Origin: Salinimicrobium gaetbulicola
GTDB taxonomy: Bacteria > Bacteroidota > Bacteroidia > Flavobacteriales > Flavobacteriaceae
Reading direction: 5' to 3'
Assembly: GCF_042676025.1 (NCBI RefSeq)
Contig: NZ_JBHTJP010000027.1
Span: 1-8,466 of the forward strand
Length of the DNA stretch: 8,466 bases
Part shown: positions 1 through 6,803 of the stretch, piece after piece
Position numbering within the stretch: the first letter of the stretch is position 1
Layout: each line of letters opens with the position of its first letter
Made by a program: the position numbers and the translations under genes
Notes under the pieces: generated by a model
Database searches by the model: none
What the model was told of the DNA's origin: nothing
What the model saw: the letters and a program-made list of their open reading frames with translations, nothing else

Positions 1-107
1 GCCGAACCTGCAAAAAATGACATTTTTGACTACCTTTAAAAAGTTAATTTAACCGACAAATTCGCGTTCCCAACAACCGCTACTTGCGTTAACCGGAGAC
101 GTTGTGC
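1..107 (+). repeat. attC-like site 0, right part only
   Basis: This is the 3' portion of the terminal site of a cassette whose gene lies left of the window. It contains the shared 28-bp spacer core (14-41), the CCGCTA arm (78-83), the L' box CGTTAACCG (87-95), the 5-base spacer GAGAC (96-100) and the R' box GTTGTGC (101-107). The bases after R' (to position 110) belong to the next cassette and match its far end at 1421-1430. The R'' and L'' half is missing. Confidence 0.85.
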
Positions 108-149
108 AACATATTTTATGGAAATCCAAACTCCAATTTAAAATAATTG

Positions 150-157
150 TATTTTTG
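150..157 (+). promoter_or_regulatory. Possible Bacteroidota -7 element TATTTTTG
   Basis: TATTTTTG fits the Bacteroidota sigma-70 -7 consensus TAnnTTTG and ends 4 bases before the GTG at 162. No TTTG-like -33 element is visible at 19-21 bases upstream, and transcription from here would give an almost leaderless message. In AT-rich DNA a match of this kind can arise by chance. If real, cassette 1 would carry its own promoter, as toxin-antitoxin cassettes often do. Confidence 0.2.
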
Positions 158-161
158 AATA

Positions 162-941
162 GTGGAAAAAATTGGCGACATAGAAATTCGCGTTGTAGGA
201 AAGTCTGGAAATCTTGAATTAAGACCAGATAACTACGACATTAAGCAGATTGCATCTATTATGCAGAATGTAGAGGATTTACTATACCCAAACAATAAAA
301 AGGACAGACCAATAATTACTTACGATATTGAAGAAGGATCTGTTCGTCACATTTTTAAGACTTCTATTCAAGCAGTTATTGGGTTTAGCGCTCTCCTTTC
401 TCAAGTACAAGCACAAAACAATATCGATTTTCTAGAATTAAAAACTGCAAGGGCCTTAGAGGAAATTCAAAAAATGTCTCGTCAAAAGAATTACGAATTT
501 CAAATTAAGACCTCTTTAGAAAAGGATTATGAGTTAAAGATTAATCCATCTACTAAGTTTTTCCGAACCGAGAACATTTGGTCTGATGCCGAATTTTACT
601 TTTATGGAGTGCTAAAAGACGCTGGAGGGAAAAGTAAGGCTAACATACATCTAGACACAAAGGATTACGGTTATTTATCAATAGAAACTGGAGAAGAGTT
701 TTTAAAAGAAAGAGAAGAAAACCTTTTATATAAAAAGTTTGGTGTCAGAGCATCAGGTAAACAGAATATTGAAACTGGAGAAATTGACACAAAATCATTA
801 AAATTACTGGAACTAATAGATTACAATCCAAAATTTGATAATGATTATCTGAAAACCTTAATTAACAAAGCGAAAAATAATTGGAGAGGAATAAATGCAG
901 ATGATTGGTTATTAAATATGCGGGGAGGATATGAAGCATAG
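162..941 (+). CDS. Unrecognised 259-aa protein upstream of a PIN nuclease (possible antitoxin or partner)
   Basis: I do not recognise this family. The start is GTG at 162. An in-frame TGA at 156-158 closes the frame upstream, and the resulting N-terminus (MEKIGDIEIRVVG) reads naturally. The product is soluble and charged, with no signal peptide. It has one fairly hydrophobic stretch around residues 66-83, a probable helical segment rich in E, K and Q around 88-115, and a K/R- and W-containing C-terminus. Its last 11 bases overlap the start of the PIN-domain gene, so the two are almost certainly translated together and move together as one cassette. The arrangement suggests a toxin-antitoxin or defence pair, with this gene the antitoxin or regulatory partner. 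At 259 aa, however, it is much longer than usual VapB-type antitoxins, so that role is inference. It could instead be a second effector. Confidence 0.85.
   Translation: MEKIGDIEIRVVGKSGNLELRPDNYDIKQIASIMQNVEDLLYPNNKKDRPIITYDIEEGSVRHIFKTSIQAVIGFSALLSQVQAQNNIDFLELKTARALEEIQKMSRQKNYEFQIKTSLEKDYELKINPSTKFFRTENIWSDAEFYFYGVLKDAGGKSKANIHLDTKDYGYLSIETGEEFLKEREENLLYKKFGVRASGKQNIETGEIDTKSLKLLELIDYNPKFDNDYLKTLINKAKNNWRGINADDWLLNMRGGYEA
922..929 (+). promoter_or_regulatory. Strong Shine-Dalgarno for the PIN gene inside the upstream gene
   Basis: GGGGAGGA lies inside the end of the upstream reading frame, with GGAGG two bases before the ATG at 931. It is the only strong Shine-Dalgarno sequence in the window, since the other genes have none or a weak one. 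It supports the 931 start and coupled translation of the overlapping pair. Confidence 0.6.
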
Positions 942-1413
942 CGTTCTACTTGACACCAGTTTCTTTATTAGATTACTAAACGATGAAGATCCTCTTCATA
1001 AAAATGCAGTAGGCTACTTTAAATACTTCTTAGAGAATGAAGTAACTTTAAAAATTTCAACTATTTCAGTGGCGGAATACTGCGTATTGGGAAAATTGGA
1101 AGATCTACCTCTGAAGAATCTCCAAATTATCCCTTTCAATTTAAAAGATGGAGAACGAACTGGAGAGTTTGCGAAAATCATTTTTCGAGAAAATAAAATT
1201 GAAAACGAAAAATTAACTCCTCGGGCTATTATTCCAAACGATTCAAAATTATTTGCCCAAGCCGACTTGGATAAATCAATATCTCATTTCGTCACCTCCG
1301 ACGTAAGATCAAAAAATACTCTCGCGTTATTGAAAAGAGGTATAACACCAAAATTTTCTATTATTTCCATTGATGTCCCTCATACAGAAGCTTTCGGTAT
1401 CTTAGATTTATAA
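931..1413 (+). CDS. PIN-domain protein, VapC-like ribonuclease
   Basis: This 160-aa protein has the PIN-domain layout: D8 in the N-terminal strand motif VLLDTSFFIRLL, E49 in ISVAEY, D104 in the PND segment and D124 in VTSD. These four acidic residues are spaced as in VapC-like, metal-dependent single-strand RNases, so the active site appears intact. At 160 aa it is slightly longer than a typical VapC (about 130-140 aa). The extra length lies around residues 85-103 and at the C-terminus. The start overlaps the preceding gene by 11 bases and sits directly behind a strong ribosome-binding site. The stop lies 10 bases before the cassette's terminal site, so the pair fills the cassette. Known: PIN toxins cut RNA and are held inactive by a cognate antitoxin. 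Inferred: this is the toxin of a cassette-borne pair. A non-toxin PIN role cannot be excluded. Confidence 0.85.
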   Translation: MKHSVLLDTSFFIRLLNDEDPLHKNAVGYFKYFLENEVTLKISTISVAEYCVLGKLEDLPLKNLQIIPFNLKDGERTGEFAKIIFRENKIENEKLTPRAIIPNDSKLFAQADLDKSISHFVTSDVRSKNTLALLKRGITPKFSIISIDVPHTEAFGILDL

Positions 1414-1423
1414 GAAATACGTT

Positions 1424-1555
1424 GCACAACATCGGTTAACTAAAATGGCTTTTTTGAGAGATAATTACCTACATTTATTTCCATAACTAATATTTGTCTC
1501 CACGGAAAGTGATGTCTTCCCTACTCGCCACTTTTGTTAACCGGGAACGTTAGCC
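1424..1555 (+). repeat. attC-like site 1 (divergent body)
   Basis: R'' GCACAAC is at 1424-1430, followed by the 2-base spacer AT, L'' CGGTTAAC at 1433-1440 and an arm ending TGGC at 1449. The opposite arm runs from GCCA at 1527-1530 through TTTTGTTAACCG to 1543, then the 5-base spacer GGAAC and R' GTTAGCC at 1549-1555. The outer boxes match the main family. The inner arms (AAAATGGC/GCCACTTTT instead of TAGCGG/CCGCTA) and the whole central spacer differ, and the 28-bp core is absent. The stem mismatches are a T opposite T and an A opposite C. By integron logic this body belongs to cassette 1. Confidence 0.85.
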
Positions 1556-1572
1556 ACAATTATCATTAAGAA

Positions 1573-2559
1573 ATGAGTTCAAATAAAAATTGGAAAAAAG
1601 GTTTACTGAAAACTGGATTACCTCTCGAATTTTTAACATCTAATATATTCAATAAATTAGGTCACGAAATCTTTGGGGAATATCCATATATAAGACCTGA
1701 TGAAAGTAGAAATCTTAGAGAATTTTCTGTTGACTTAAGAACTTGGAAATGTATGGATGATGATGATAAACTAATAATATTATCATCACTAGTTGAATGC
1801 AAATATAGACAACCAGGTACATCTTGGGTATTCGCTCCCTATCCTAGCGAAACAGTGGCAATAGGCATTATGAATTCTACAGAAGATTTAGTTCCATATA
1901 GAATTGAATCAAAAGCAGTATGGAAATTTGAAGAAAAAATTGGCTATTGTATAAATGGTGTAGAATTAACTACCGATGGAAATGGAAATACTAACGGAGT
2001 TAAACACGGTGTTTTTCAACTAAAATTTGCAATGCCGGAATTTCTAAAAAACGATTATGAAAATGCTCTCAAAGTTTCCTACAGCGATGGTAGATTTATA
2101 GATTTATCTTTTGCTATCTTAGTAACAACAGCAGATATCAGACTTATTAAAAGCAATGTTACATTAGATGATTTTACTTCTGCAGAAAATATTGAAGATG
2201 TAACAAATTTAAAAGAAGCAATAATCTTAAATGAAAGGCCAGGACCACAACTTCAAGAATTTGCTGATTCAATTGCAGACAATTTCATCAAAGAACATCC
2301 AGATTTGGAAAAAAGACTTTCAGATATTGACGATGTTTTAGTTGGAAAGGAATGGAAAAACAGATCCGCTCCTGATATTGACACAATAAAAAGAAGTATT
2401 GGATATAGTGCTGAACGTATTTTAATAGTTAACTACAATTATTTAGAAAAGACTATTAAAAATTTAGAGAAAGCTATTCTTAAAGACATAAAAAAAGCTA
2501 AGGTTTATGGAAAAGTGCTTGAGAACGATGAAAAAATTGATATAGTGAAATTCGAATAG
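1573..2559 (+). CDS. PD-(D/E)XK nuclease-like protein (Mrr-type restriction/defence candidate)
   Basis: This 328-aa soluble protein has no signal peptide. Its N-terminal part resembles the restriction-endonuclease fold of the Mrr class: a helical segment with LPLEFLTSNIFNKLGHEI (E19), then SVDLR with D54, then LVECKYR with E75 and K77. That is the D...ExK catalytic signature of PD-(D/E)XK nucleases, and all key residues are present. The remainder (residues about 90-328) is not recognised. Its last 45 residues are strongly basic and acidic, helical-looking and K-rich. The ATG at 1573 is 24 bases after the R' box and no good Shine-Dalgarno is visible. It is the only gene of its cassette and follows the PIN pair. 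Known: this fold cuts DNA or RNA and is widespread in defence. Inferred: a single-gene defence or restriction factor. No methyltransferase accompanies it, so a conventional restriction-modification system is not supported here. Confidence 0.65.
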   Translation: MSSNKNWKKGLLKTGLPLEFLTSNIFNKLGHEIFGEYPYIRPDESRNLREFSVDLRTWKCMDDDDKLIILSSLVECKYRQPGTSWVFAPYPSETVAIGIMNSTEDLVPYRIESKAVWKFEEKIGYCINGVELTTDGNGNTNGVKHGVFQLKFAMPEFLKNDYENALKVSYSDGRFIDLSFAILVTTADIRLIKSNVTLDDFTSAENIEDVTNLKEAIILNERPGPQLQEFADSIADNFIKEHPDLEKRLSDIDDVLVGKEWKNRSAPDIDTIKRSIGYSAERILIVNYNYLEKTIKNLEKAILKDIKKAKVYGKVLENDEKIDIVKFE

Positions 2560-2576
2560 TCATAGTAGATAACTGT

Positions 2577-2709
2577 GGCTAACAACGCATATTCGCAATT
2601 GTGGCCATTTCAGATAAAATAGTATTTTTAGAACCTAATAAAGTAAAATCTAAGCGGACAAATCCGTTTACTATTTACCACAACTGACGAATATACGAGA
2701 CCGTTGTGC
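2577..2709 (+). repeat. attC-like site 2 (most divergent body)
   Basis: R'' GGCTAAC is at 2577-2583, then the 2-base spacer AA and an arm from CGCATATTCG (2586-2595) to CAATTGTGG (2596-2604). The opposite arm is CCACAACTG (2678-2686), an unpaired A2687, CGAATATACG (2688-2697), the 5-base spacer AGACC and R' GTTGTGC (2703-2709). The arm sequences and central spacer are unrelated to the other sites, and neither GTTAACCG nor the 28-bp core is present. The architecture (length, 2/5 spacer asymmetry, bulge, box positions) is kept. The mismatches in the stem are C2588 opposite A2695 and A2598 opposite C2684. The spacer holds a small hairpin around CGGACAAATCCG (near 2655-2667). Confidence 0.8.
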
Positions 2710-2721
2710 CTAATTTCAAAA

Positions 2722-3297
2722 ATGAACCGAATTACACTCATATTGACATTCATCCTCTTGGTTTCATGTGGAAAACAGAAGAATAAAGACACTTTTGACA
2801 TTGGTCTAAACAATAAATTAAGTATAGTTCCAACCAGTAATCAAAAGAGCCAGACTTTCTCGTCTGATTCAATAATAGTAGAGACCTCAAATGAAAAACT
2901 TCAAATTGAATCACCTGAAATCAAAATGTTGGAATATCTAACGCTTCACTTTAATAGAATTGAGGATTCCACATTTTTGAAAAAACCAGAATGGATGATT
3001 GAAAAAGAAAATAAAGACACCATTTGCGGTTATTTAATTTCTTTTAAAGAAGGACATTCCTTTAAACACGAACAAGAATGTGTTGAATGGGGTGAAATTG
3101 TAACCGTAAGTTTTAGAGGTTTTACATCAGATAAAATCAGACAGATTGTAGAAGAATTATATAAGAATGAAAATTATGATTGGTATTCAAATAAAACTGA
3201 ATATCGTCCTGATAAATATTATGAAACCGTGTGGACATTCAAAATCTTAGAAAGTGAAGCCTCAATTGAATTAGAATTTGCGTATTCATGGATATAA
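2722..3297 (+). CDS. Small unrecognised lipoprotein
   Basis: The start chosen is the ATG at 2722, giving 191 aa with a clear lipoprotein signal: a basic N-terminus, a hydrophobic stretch (residues 4-14) and the lipobox LVSC with C16, followed by GKQKNKD. The frame extends to a TTG at 2704, but that codon lies inside the recombination-site R' box and would spoil the signal peptide. After a low-complexity S/T/N/Q-rich linker (about 25-60), a compact region (about 65-191) contains two cysteines and an aromatic, acidic C-terminus ending in FAYSWI. I do not recognise the family. The protein is probably anchored in the outer or inner membrane facing the periplasm. It is the sole gene of its cassette. 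The stop lies 10 bases before the terminal site. Confidence 0.85.
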   Translation: MNRITLILTFILLVSCGKQKNKDTFDIGLNNKLSIVPTSNQKSQTFSSDSIIVETSNEKLQIESPEIKMLEYLTLHFNRIEDSTFLKKPEWMIEKENKDTICGYLISFKEGHSFKHEQECVEWGEIVTVSFRGFTSDKIRQIVEELYKNENYDWYSNKTEYRPDKYYETVWTFKILESEASIELEFAYSWI

Positions 3298-3307
3298 TAA
3301 AAACTAG

Positions 3308-3441
3308 GCACAACATCGGTTAACGAGCAAATAGCGGCGGACCGTTTAAAATGACATTTTTGACTACCTTTAAAAAGACAACTTTGCCGATAAATCCGCG
3401 TTTCCCAGGTCCGCTAATTGCGTTAACCGGGTACGTTGCCA
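3308..3441 (+). repeat. attC-like site 3 (main family)
   Basis: R'' GCACAAC (3308-3314) is followed by AT, L'' CGGTTAACG and an arm to TAGCGG (3332-3337). The 28-bp core is at 3348-3375. The opposite arm starts CCGCTA, then L' CGTTAACCG (3421-3429), GGTAC and R' GTTGCCA (3435-3441). The left arm has two extra bases (AG after CGGTTAACG) relative to the right arm. In the inner arm the usual A-C mismatch is A opposite A, because the right arm reads CTAATTGC rather than CTACTTGC. Confidence 0.9.
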
Positions 3442-3497
3442 ATAATTTTTAAATACGCTCTAATCACTGGAGAAAACTTCAAAAAACAACACCAAGG

Positions 3498-5879
3498 ATG
3501 AAAATAATCTTTACTGTGATATTTTTTCTTTTTTTATCAATAGGCAATTCGCAAGAATTAAAAACATTCGAACTCCTCCCGCCTAAATCAAATGAACATA
3601 AAGATTTATCATTCTTAAAAGACGAATTAAAGGGGAAACAAATTGTAATGATCGGCGAACAAACTCATATGTATGGAAATATATTTGAGATGAAAGCTAG
3701 AGTGATTGAATACCTGCACAAGGAATTAGGCTTTACAACCATCGCCATGGAGTCTTCTATGTATGATATATGGAAAACGAATAAGAATGGATTTAATCCT
3801 AAAGATTTCAACAACGCTATTTGGGGAACTTGGTCTAGTACATCTGAGTTTCAAAGATTGGTAAATTATATTGATGAAAATAAACTAAAAGTTATTGGTT
3901 TTGATTCTCAAGTGAACAATACATCTCAGTTTATTGAAGATTTTTTCGATTATTGCGACAATCAAAAGATTACTATAAAATTGGACGAAGATGATATGGG
4001 TATTATCATCGAAGGCATATTAGAAAACGTAACGGTCGAAGAAGAGGATATCCCATATAAAACTTACGAAAAGGAGCTTAAACGAATTATTAAGCAAATA
4101 GAAAAACTAGAAAATAACAATCTAAATTATAACTGGACCCAATTCACTAAAAGTCTTTTAGCCTGCTCTCAAGATGCTTATTATAACAAAAAAGAAATTT
4201 TAACTACTGATTTAGGTAATAAAAACCATAATATAAGAGATCAACAAATGGCCGATAATCTATTGAGTTATATCCATAGAAATCCAGGTGAAAAAGTTAT
4301 TTGTTGGGCAGACAATATCCATATCATAAAAGATAATTCAAGTATAAAGAAACCAATTGCAAGCGATTTTGTTTCCATGGGTTCTTACATTCATCAGGAG
4401 CTAAAAGAGAAAGCGTATAGTCTAGCCACAATACATGCAAACGACTCCCTCTTAGATTTAGGTACTAATAAGTGGCATCTCACACCTATTAAAAGTAATT
4501 CATTTGAAAATGAATTGAAAAGTTTAAAAAAACCCTTCTTATTTGTTTCGTCTAATCAGGAAGCAATGAGATCAACAAAATATACCAGATTATTGAACTT
4601 TATTGACTTTACAAAAGCCAGATTAGACCAATTACACGATGGTTACATATTCCTTCAAAAAGCATCACTACCGAAACGAGAAACCGTATCAGATAGCTTA
4701 GTCCAATTTAGCGGACAAGTTGATGTAGATAAAAAGATAGATCCAACCAAAGTAGGTGAAAAGGTATTACTGAAAGGTCAGCTTCTTGACAAAGAGAGCA
4801 ATCTCCCTATTCCATTTGCAACCTTAATATTAAAAAAAGAAGAAATCTATAGAGTAGCAGATGAAAACGGGTTTTATGAGTTACCGGTTAAAAATTCATT
4901 GATTAACAGTTCAGAAGTTACTATTTCATCAATAGGTTATGAAACCAAAACCGTTTTATTACAGGATCTTAAAAGCCACTTTTATATAAAACCCAAATTT
5001 GAGAAACTTGAGGAGGTGGTAGTTACCGGTTATTTATCACCCAAAACTGTATTAAAAAAAGCTATTTCAAAACGAAAATTAAATCATCCTACAGAACCTT
5101 TTAATTTTCACAGATATGGCAATGTTTTGATAAATAAAAATGACACAACAGAACTAGATCTAGAGGTGATAACAAAAGACTATGATGATGGCTATTTGTC
5201 GCCTTTTATAATAACTCAAAGGGTTGAACAAATTAAATGGAATAAAAATATTAAACCAGAAGGGTATAAATACTCCTCTCAATTTTTTGCTTACAGGCAG
5301 AACGCTATTCGTTATGCCAACATTTTACATAAGAGAAAGTATAAGAAATTTAAATTGAATTTTGAAAAATCAGATCATCCTGATGATTACGGTCAGTATA
5401 TAATTTCATTTGAGACAGAAAGAAATAAATGGAATTATACCAATAGAAATTATCCGACTAAATATTCAGGTAGAGTATATATTGATAAGGCGAGTTTTGC
5501 TATCGTAAAAGTGGTAGAAAATTGGGAAACCACCTTAGATTCTGATGAAATTGAAAAATATTTTAAGAGATACAAAGACTATAAAGATATTGTACGAACT
5601 ACGATTAAAGAAGAAAATATCTGCTATTATTCAGATGTTTTAAACGATGGTAAATTTTACGCTACGAGATATTTTAATCGATCGTATAATGAAACCCTCA
5701 ACAAAGAAAACAAAAGAGAAAATAGTGTGGTAGAAATGGATTCTTATCTCTATGATTTTGAAATAAAAAATGTGGAAGAAATAGAATTTGAATATCGTGA
5801 AAAAGAACAAACTGTTTTGAATCGCGTGAGCTATGATAAAAACTTCTGGGATTCATTTTCTATTCAAAATTCAATATAA
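3498..5879 (+). CDS. Exported erythromycin-esterase-like / carboxypeptidase-regulatory-like fusion protein
   Basis: This 793-aa protein has a signal peptide (residues 1 to about 19, ending GNSQ). Residues about 30-390 match the erythromycin-esterase family: IGEQTH (E54, H57), AMESS (E85), RDQQMADNL (247-255) and CWADNIH (270-275). In family members such as EreB the last motif usually reads WAHNxH. Here the first histidine is D272, while H275 and the E54/H57 pair remain, so the active site may be altered. Residues about 422-500 form a carboxypeptidase-regulatory-like beta domain (KGQLLDKESNLPIPFATL... ADENGFYEL), followed by LEEVVVTGY. The last approximately 280 residues resemble the C-terminal region common in Bacteroidota proteins with that domain (GRVYIDKASFAIVKVVENWE). 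It probably acts at the cell envelope. The substrate is unknown, and macrolide resistance should not be assumed. It is very large for a cassette gene. Confidence 0.85.
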   Translation: MKIIFTVIFFLFLSIGNSQELKTFELLPPKSNEHKDLSFLKDELKGKQIVMIGEQTHMYGNIFEMKARVIEYLHKELGFTTIAMESSMYDIWKTNKNGFNPKDFNNAIWGTWSSTSEFQRLVNYIDENKLKVIGFDSQVNNTSQFIEDFFDYCDNQKITIKLDEDDMGIIIEGILENVTVEEEDIPYKTYEKELKRIIKQIEKLENNNLNYNWTQFTKSLLACSQDAYYNKKEILTTDLGNKNHNIRDQQMADNLLSYIHRNPGEKVICWADNIHIIKDNSSIKKPIASDFVSMGSYIHQELKEKAYSLATIHANDSLLDLGTNKWHLTPIKSNSFENELKSLKKPFLFVSSNQEAMRSTKYTRLLNFIDFTKARLDQLHDGYIFLQKASLPKRETVSDSLVQFSGQVDVDKKIDPTKVGEKVLLKGQLLDKESNLPIPFATLILKKEEIYRVADENGFYELPVKNSLINSSEVTISSIGYETKTVLLQDLKSHFYIKPKFEKLEEVVVTGYLSPKTVLKKAISKRKLNHPTEPFNFHRYGNVLINKNDTTELDLEVITKDYDDGYLSPFIITQRVEQIKWNKNIKPEGYKYSSQFFAYRQNAIRYANILHKRKYKKFKLNFEKSDHPDDYGQYIISFETERNKWNYTNRNYPTKYSGRVYIDKASFAIVKVVENWETTLDSDEIEKYFKRYKDYKDIVRTTIKEENICYYSDVLNDGKFYATRYFNRSYNETLNKENKRENSVVEMDSYLYDFEIKNVEEIEFEYREKEQTVLNRVSYDKNFWDSFSIQNSI

Positions 5880-5886
5880 AAACTAT

Positions 5887-6021
5887 TGGCAACATCGGTT
5901 AACGAGCAAATAGCGGCAAACCATCTAAAATGACATTTTTGACTACCTTTAAAATGATAACTTAACCGACAAATTCACGTTTCCCAACATCCGCTACTTG
6001 CGTTAACCGGGAACGTTGGCA
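5887..6021 (+). repeat. attC-like site 4 (main family)
   Basis: R'' TGGCAAC (5887-5893), spacer AT, L'' CGGTTAACG (5896-5904), extra AG, and arm CAAATAGCGG (5907-5916). The 28-bp core is at 5927-5954. The opposite arm is CCGCTACTTG (5991-6000), then L' CGTTAACCG (6001-6009), GGAAC (6010-6014) and R' GTTGGCA (6015-6021). A5910 stands opposite C5997, an A-C mismatch on the top strand that becomes a G-T wobble on the bottom strand. This site is a good representative of the family. Confidence 0.9.
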
Positions 6022-6030
6022 AACATATAA

Positions 6031-6628
6031 ATGAACATTAAGAAAAATATAATACTAATCCTATTTTCATTACTATCGACAATAAATTTAGCCCAAAATA
6101 CGTCTGAATTAAATTGTGAAAGCGGATTTGAAAAAATGGAAACTGAATTGGAATCTCAAAAATCAGTTTCCTATAAGATTATTTATTCTCAAAATTTATA
6201 TACAGAGGAAAGTTTTGATTTTAGAGAAGGANNNNNNNNNNNNNNNNNNNNNNNNNNNNNNNNNNNNNNNNNNNNNNNNNNNNNNNNNNNNNNNNNNNNN
6301 NNNNNNNNNNNNNNNNNNNNNNNNNNNNNNNNNNNNNNNNNNNNNNNNNNNNNNNNNNNNNNNNNNNNNNNNNNNNNNNNNNNNNNNNNNNNNNNNNNNN
6401 NNNNNNNNNNNNNNNNNNNNNNNNNNNNNAACCGAACTCGGAATTGACAAATTAAATATGGAAAGTTTTAATCAAATAGTTTCAAGTACTTCGGCAAGAC
6501 ACGCTGAAAAAACAATGAAAGTTTACGAAATGTCATTTGAGAAAAGTGTAGATGAATTTTTAAAAGACTTAATGAATCATTTGATACACGACTGTCAATT
6601 AGTAAAAGAGTTTGTAATGAGTCAGTAA
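6031..6628 (+). CDS. Exported protein of unknown function, interrupted by an assembly gap
   Basis: The gene starts at an ATG only 16 bases after the G of the R' core. The N-terminal 67 codons encode a signal peptide (MNIKKNIILILFSLLSTINLAQ) and the start of a mature domain (NTSELNCESGFEKMETE...). After the N run, an open frame continues from 6431 to the TAA at 6626-6628 and encodes a charged, helical-looking C-terminus ending in KEFVMSQ, with one cysteine. The two parts are in different frames as written: 199 positions separate them, so the true gap length would have to be 2 modulo 3 rather than exactly 198. The likeliest reading is one gene of about 198 codons with an estimated gap length. 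A real frameshift or two fused pieces cannot be excluded. The family is not recognised. The protein is probably periplasmic or secreted. Confidence 0.6.
6232..6429. other. Run of 198 undetermined bases
   Basis: All positions are N. The gap falls inside the cassette 5 gene, not in a repeated site, and breaks its reading frame as drawn. Its length should be treated as an estimate. Confidence 0.99.
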
Positions 6629-6638
6629 AAAATACGTT

Positions 6639-6773
6639 TGCCAACATCGGTTAACGAGCAAATAGCTGAGATCCTTCAAAAATGACATTTTTGACTACCT
6701 TTAAAAACATAACTTAACCGGACAAATTCGCGTCCCTAACTTCCGCTACTTGCGTTAACCGGAGACGTTAGCA
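6639..6773 (+). repeat. attC-like site 5 (main family)
   Basis: R'' TGCCAAC (6639-6645), AT, L'' CGGTTAACG, extra AG and arm CAAATAGC. The 28-bp core is at 6679-6706. The opposite arm is CCGCTACTTG, then L' CGTTAACCG, GAGAC and R' GTTAGCA (6767-6773). The left arm reads TAGCTGAG where its relatives read TAGCGG, so the inner stem has lost a pair opposite CCGCTA. Otherwise it is typical of the family, including the A-C mismatch in CAAATAGC/GCTACTTG. Confidence 0.9.
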
Positions 6774-6803
6774 TACATTTAAAAAAATCGTACTCACTAT
6801 TAA

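Noticed and set aside
14..41. The conserved core as a promoter (TTGACT or TACCTTTA)
   Set aside because: No partner element lies at the right spacing for either the TTGACA/TATAAT or the TTTG/TAnnTTTG pattern.
2704..2721. TTG start six codons upstream for the lipoprotein
   Set aside because: The codon is part of the R' recombination box, and the added residues would precede an otherwise textbook lipoprotein signal that begins at the ATG at 2722.
2628..2813. A 61-codon minus-strand open frame
   Set aside because: It spans the site-2 stem and the start of the lipoprotein gene, has no family resemblance, and opposes the orientation of the array.
6116..6231. Alternative frame (MKADLKKWK...) leading into the gap and in frame with the downstream part
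   Set aside because: It lies within the signal-peptide gene in another frame. The frame starting at 6031 has a clear signal peptide and the standard spacing from the site, so the match in frame is better explained by an inexact gap length.
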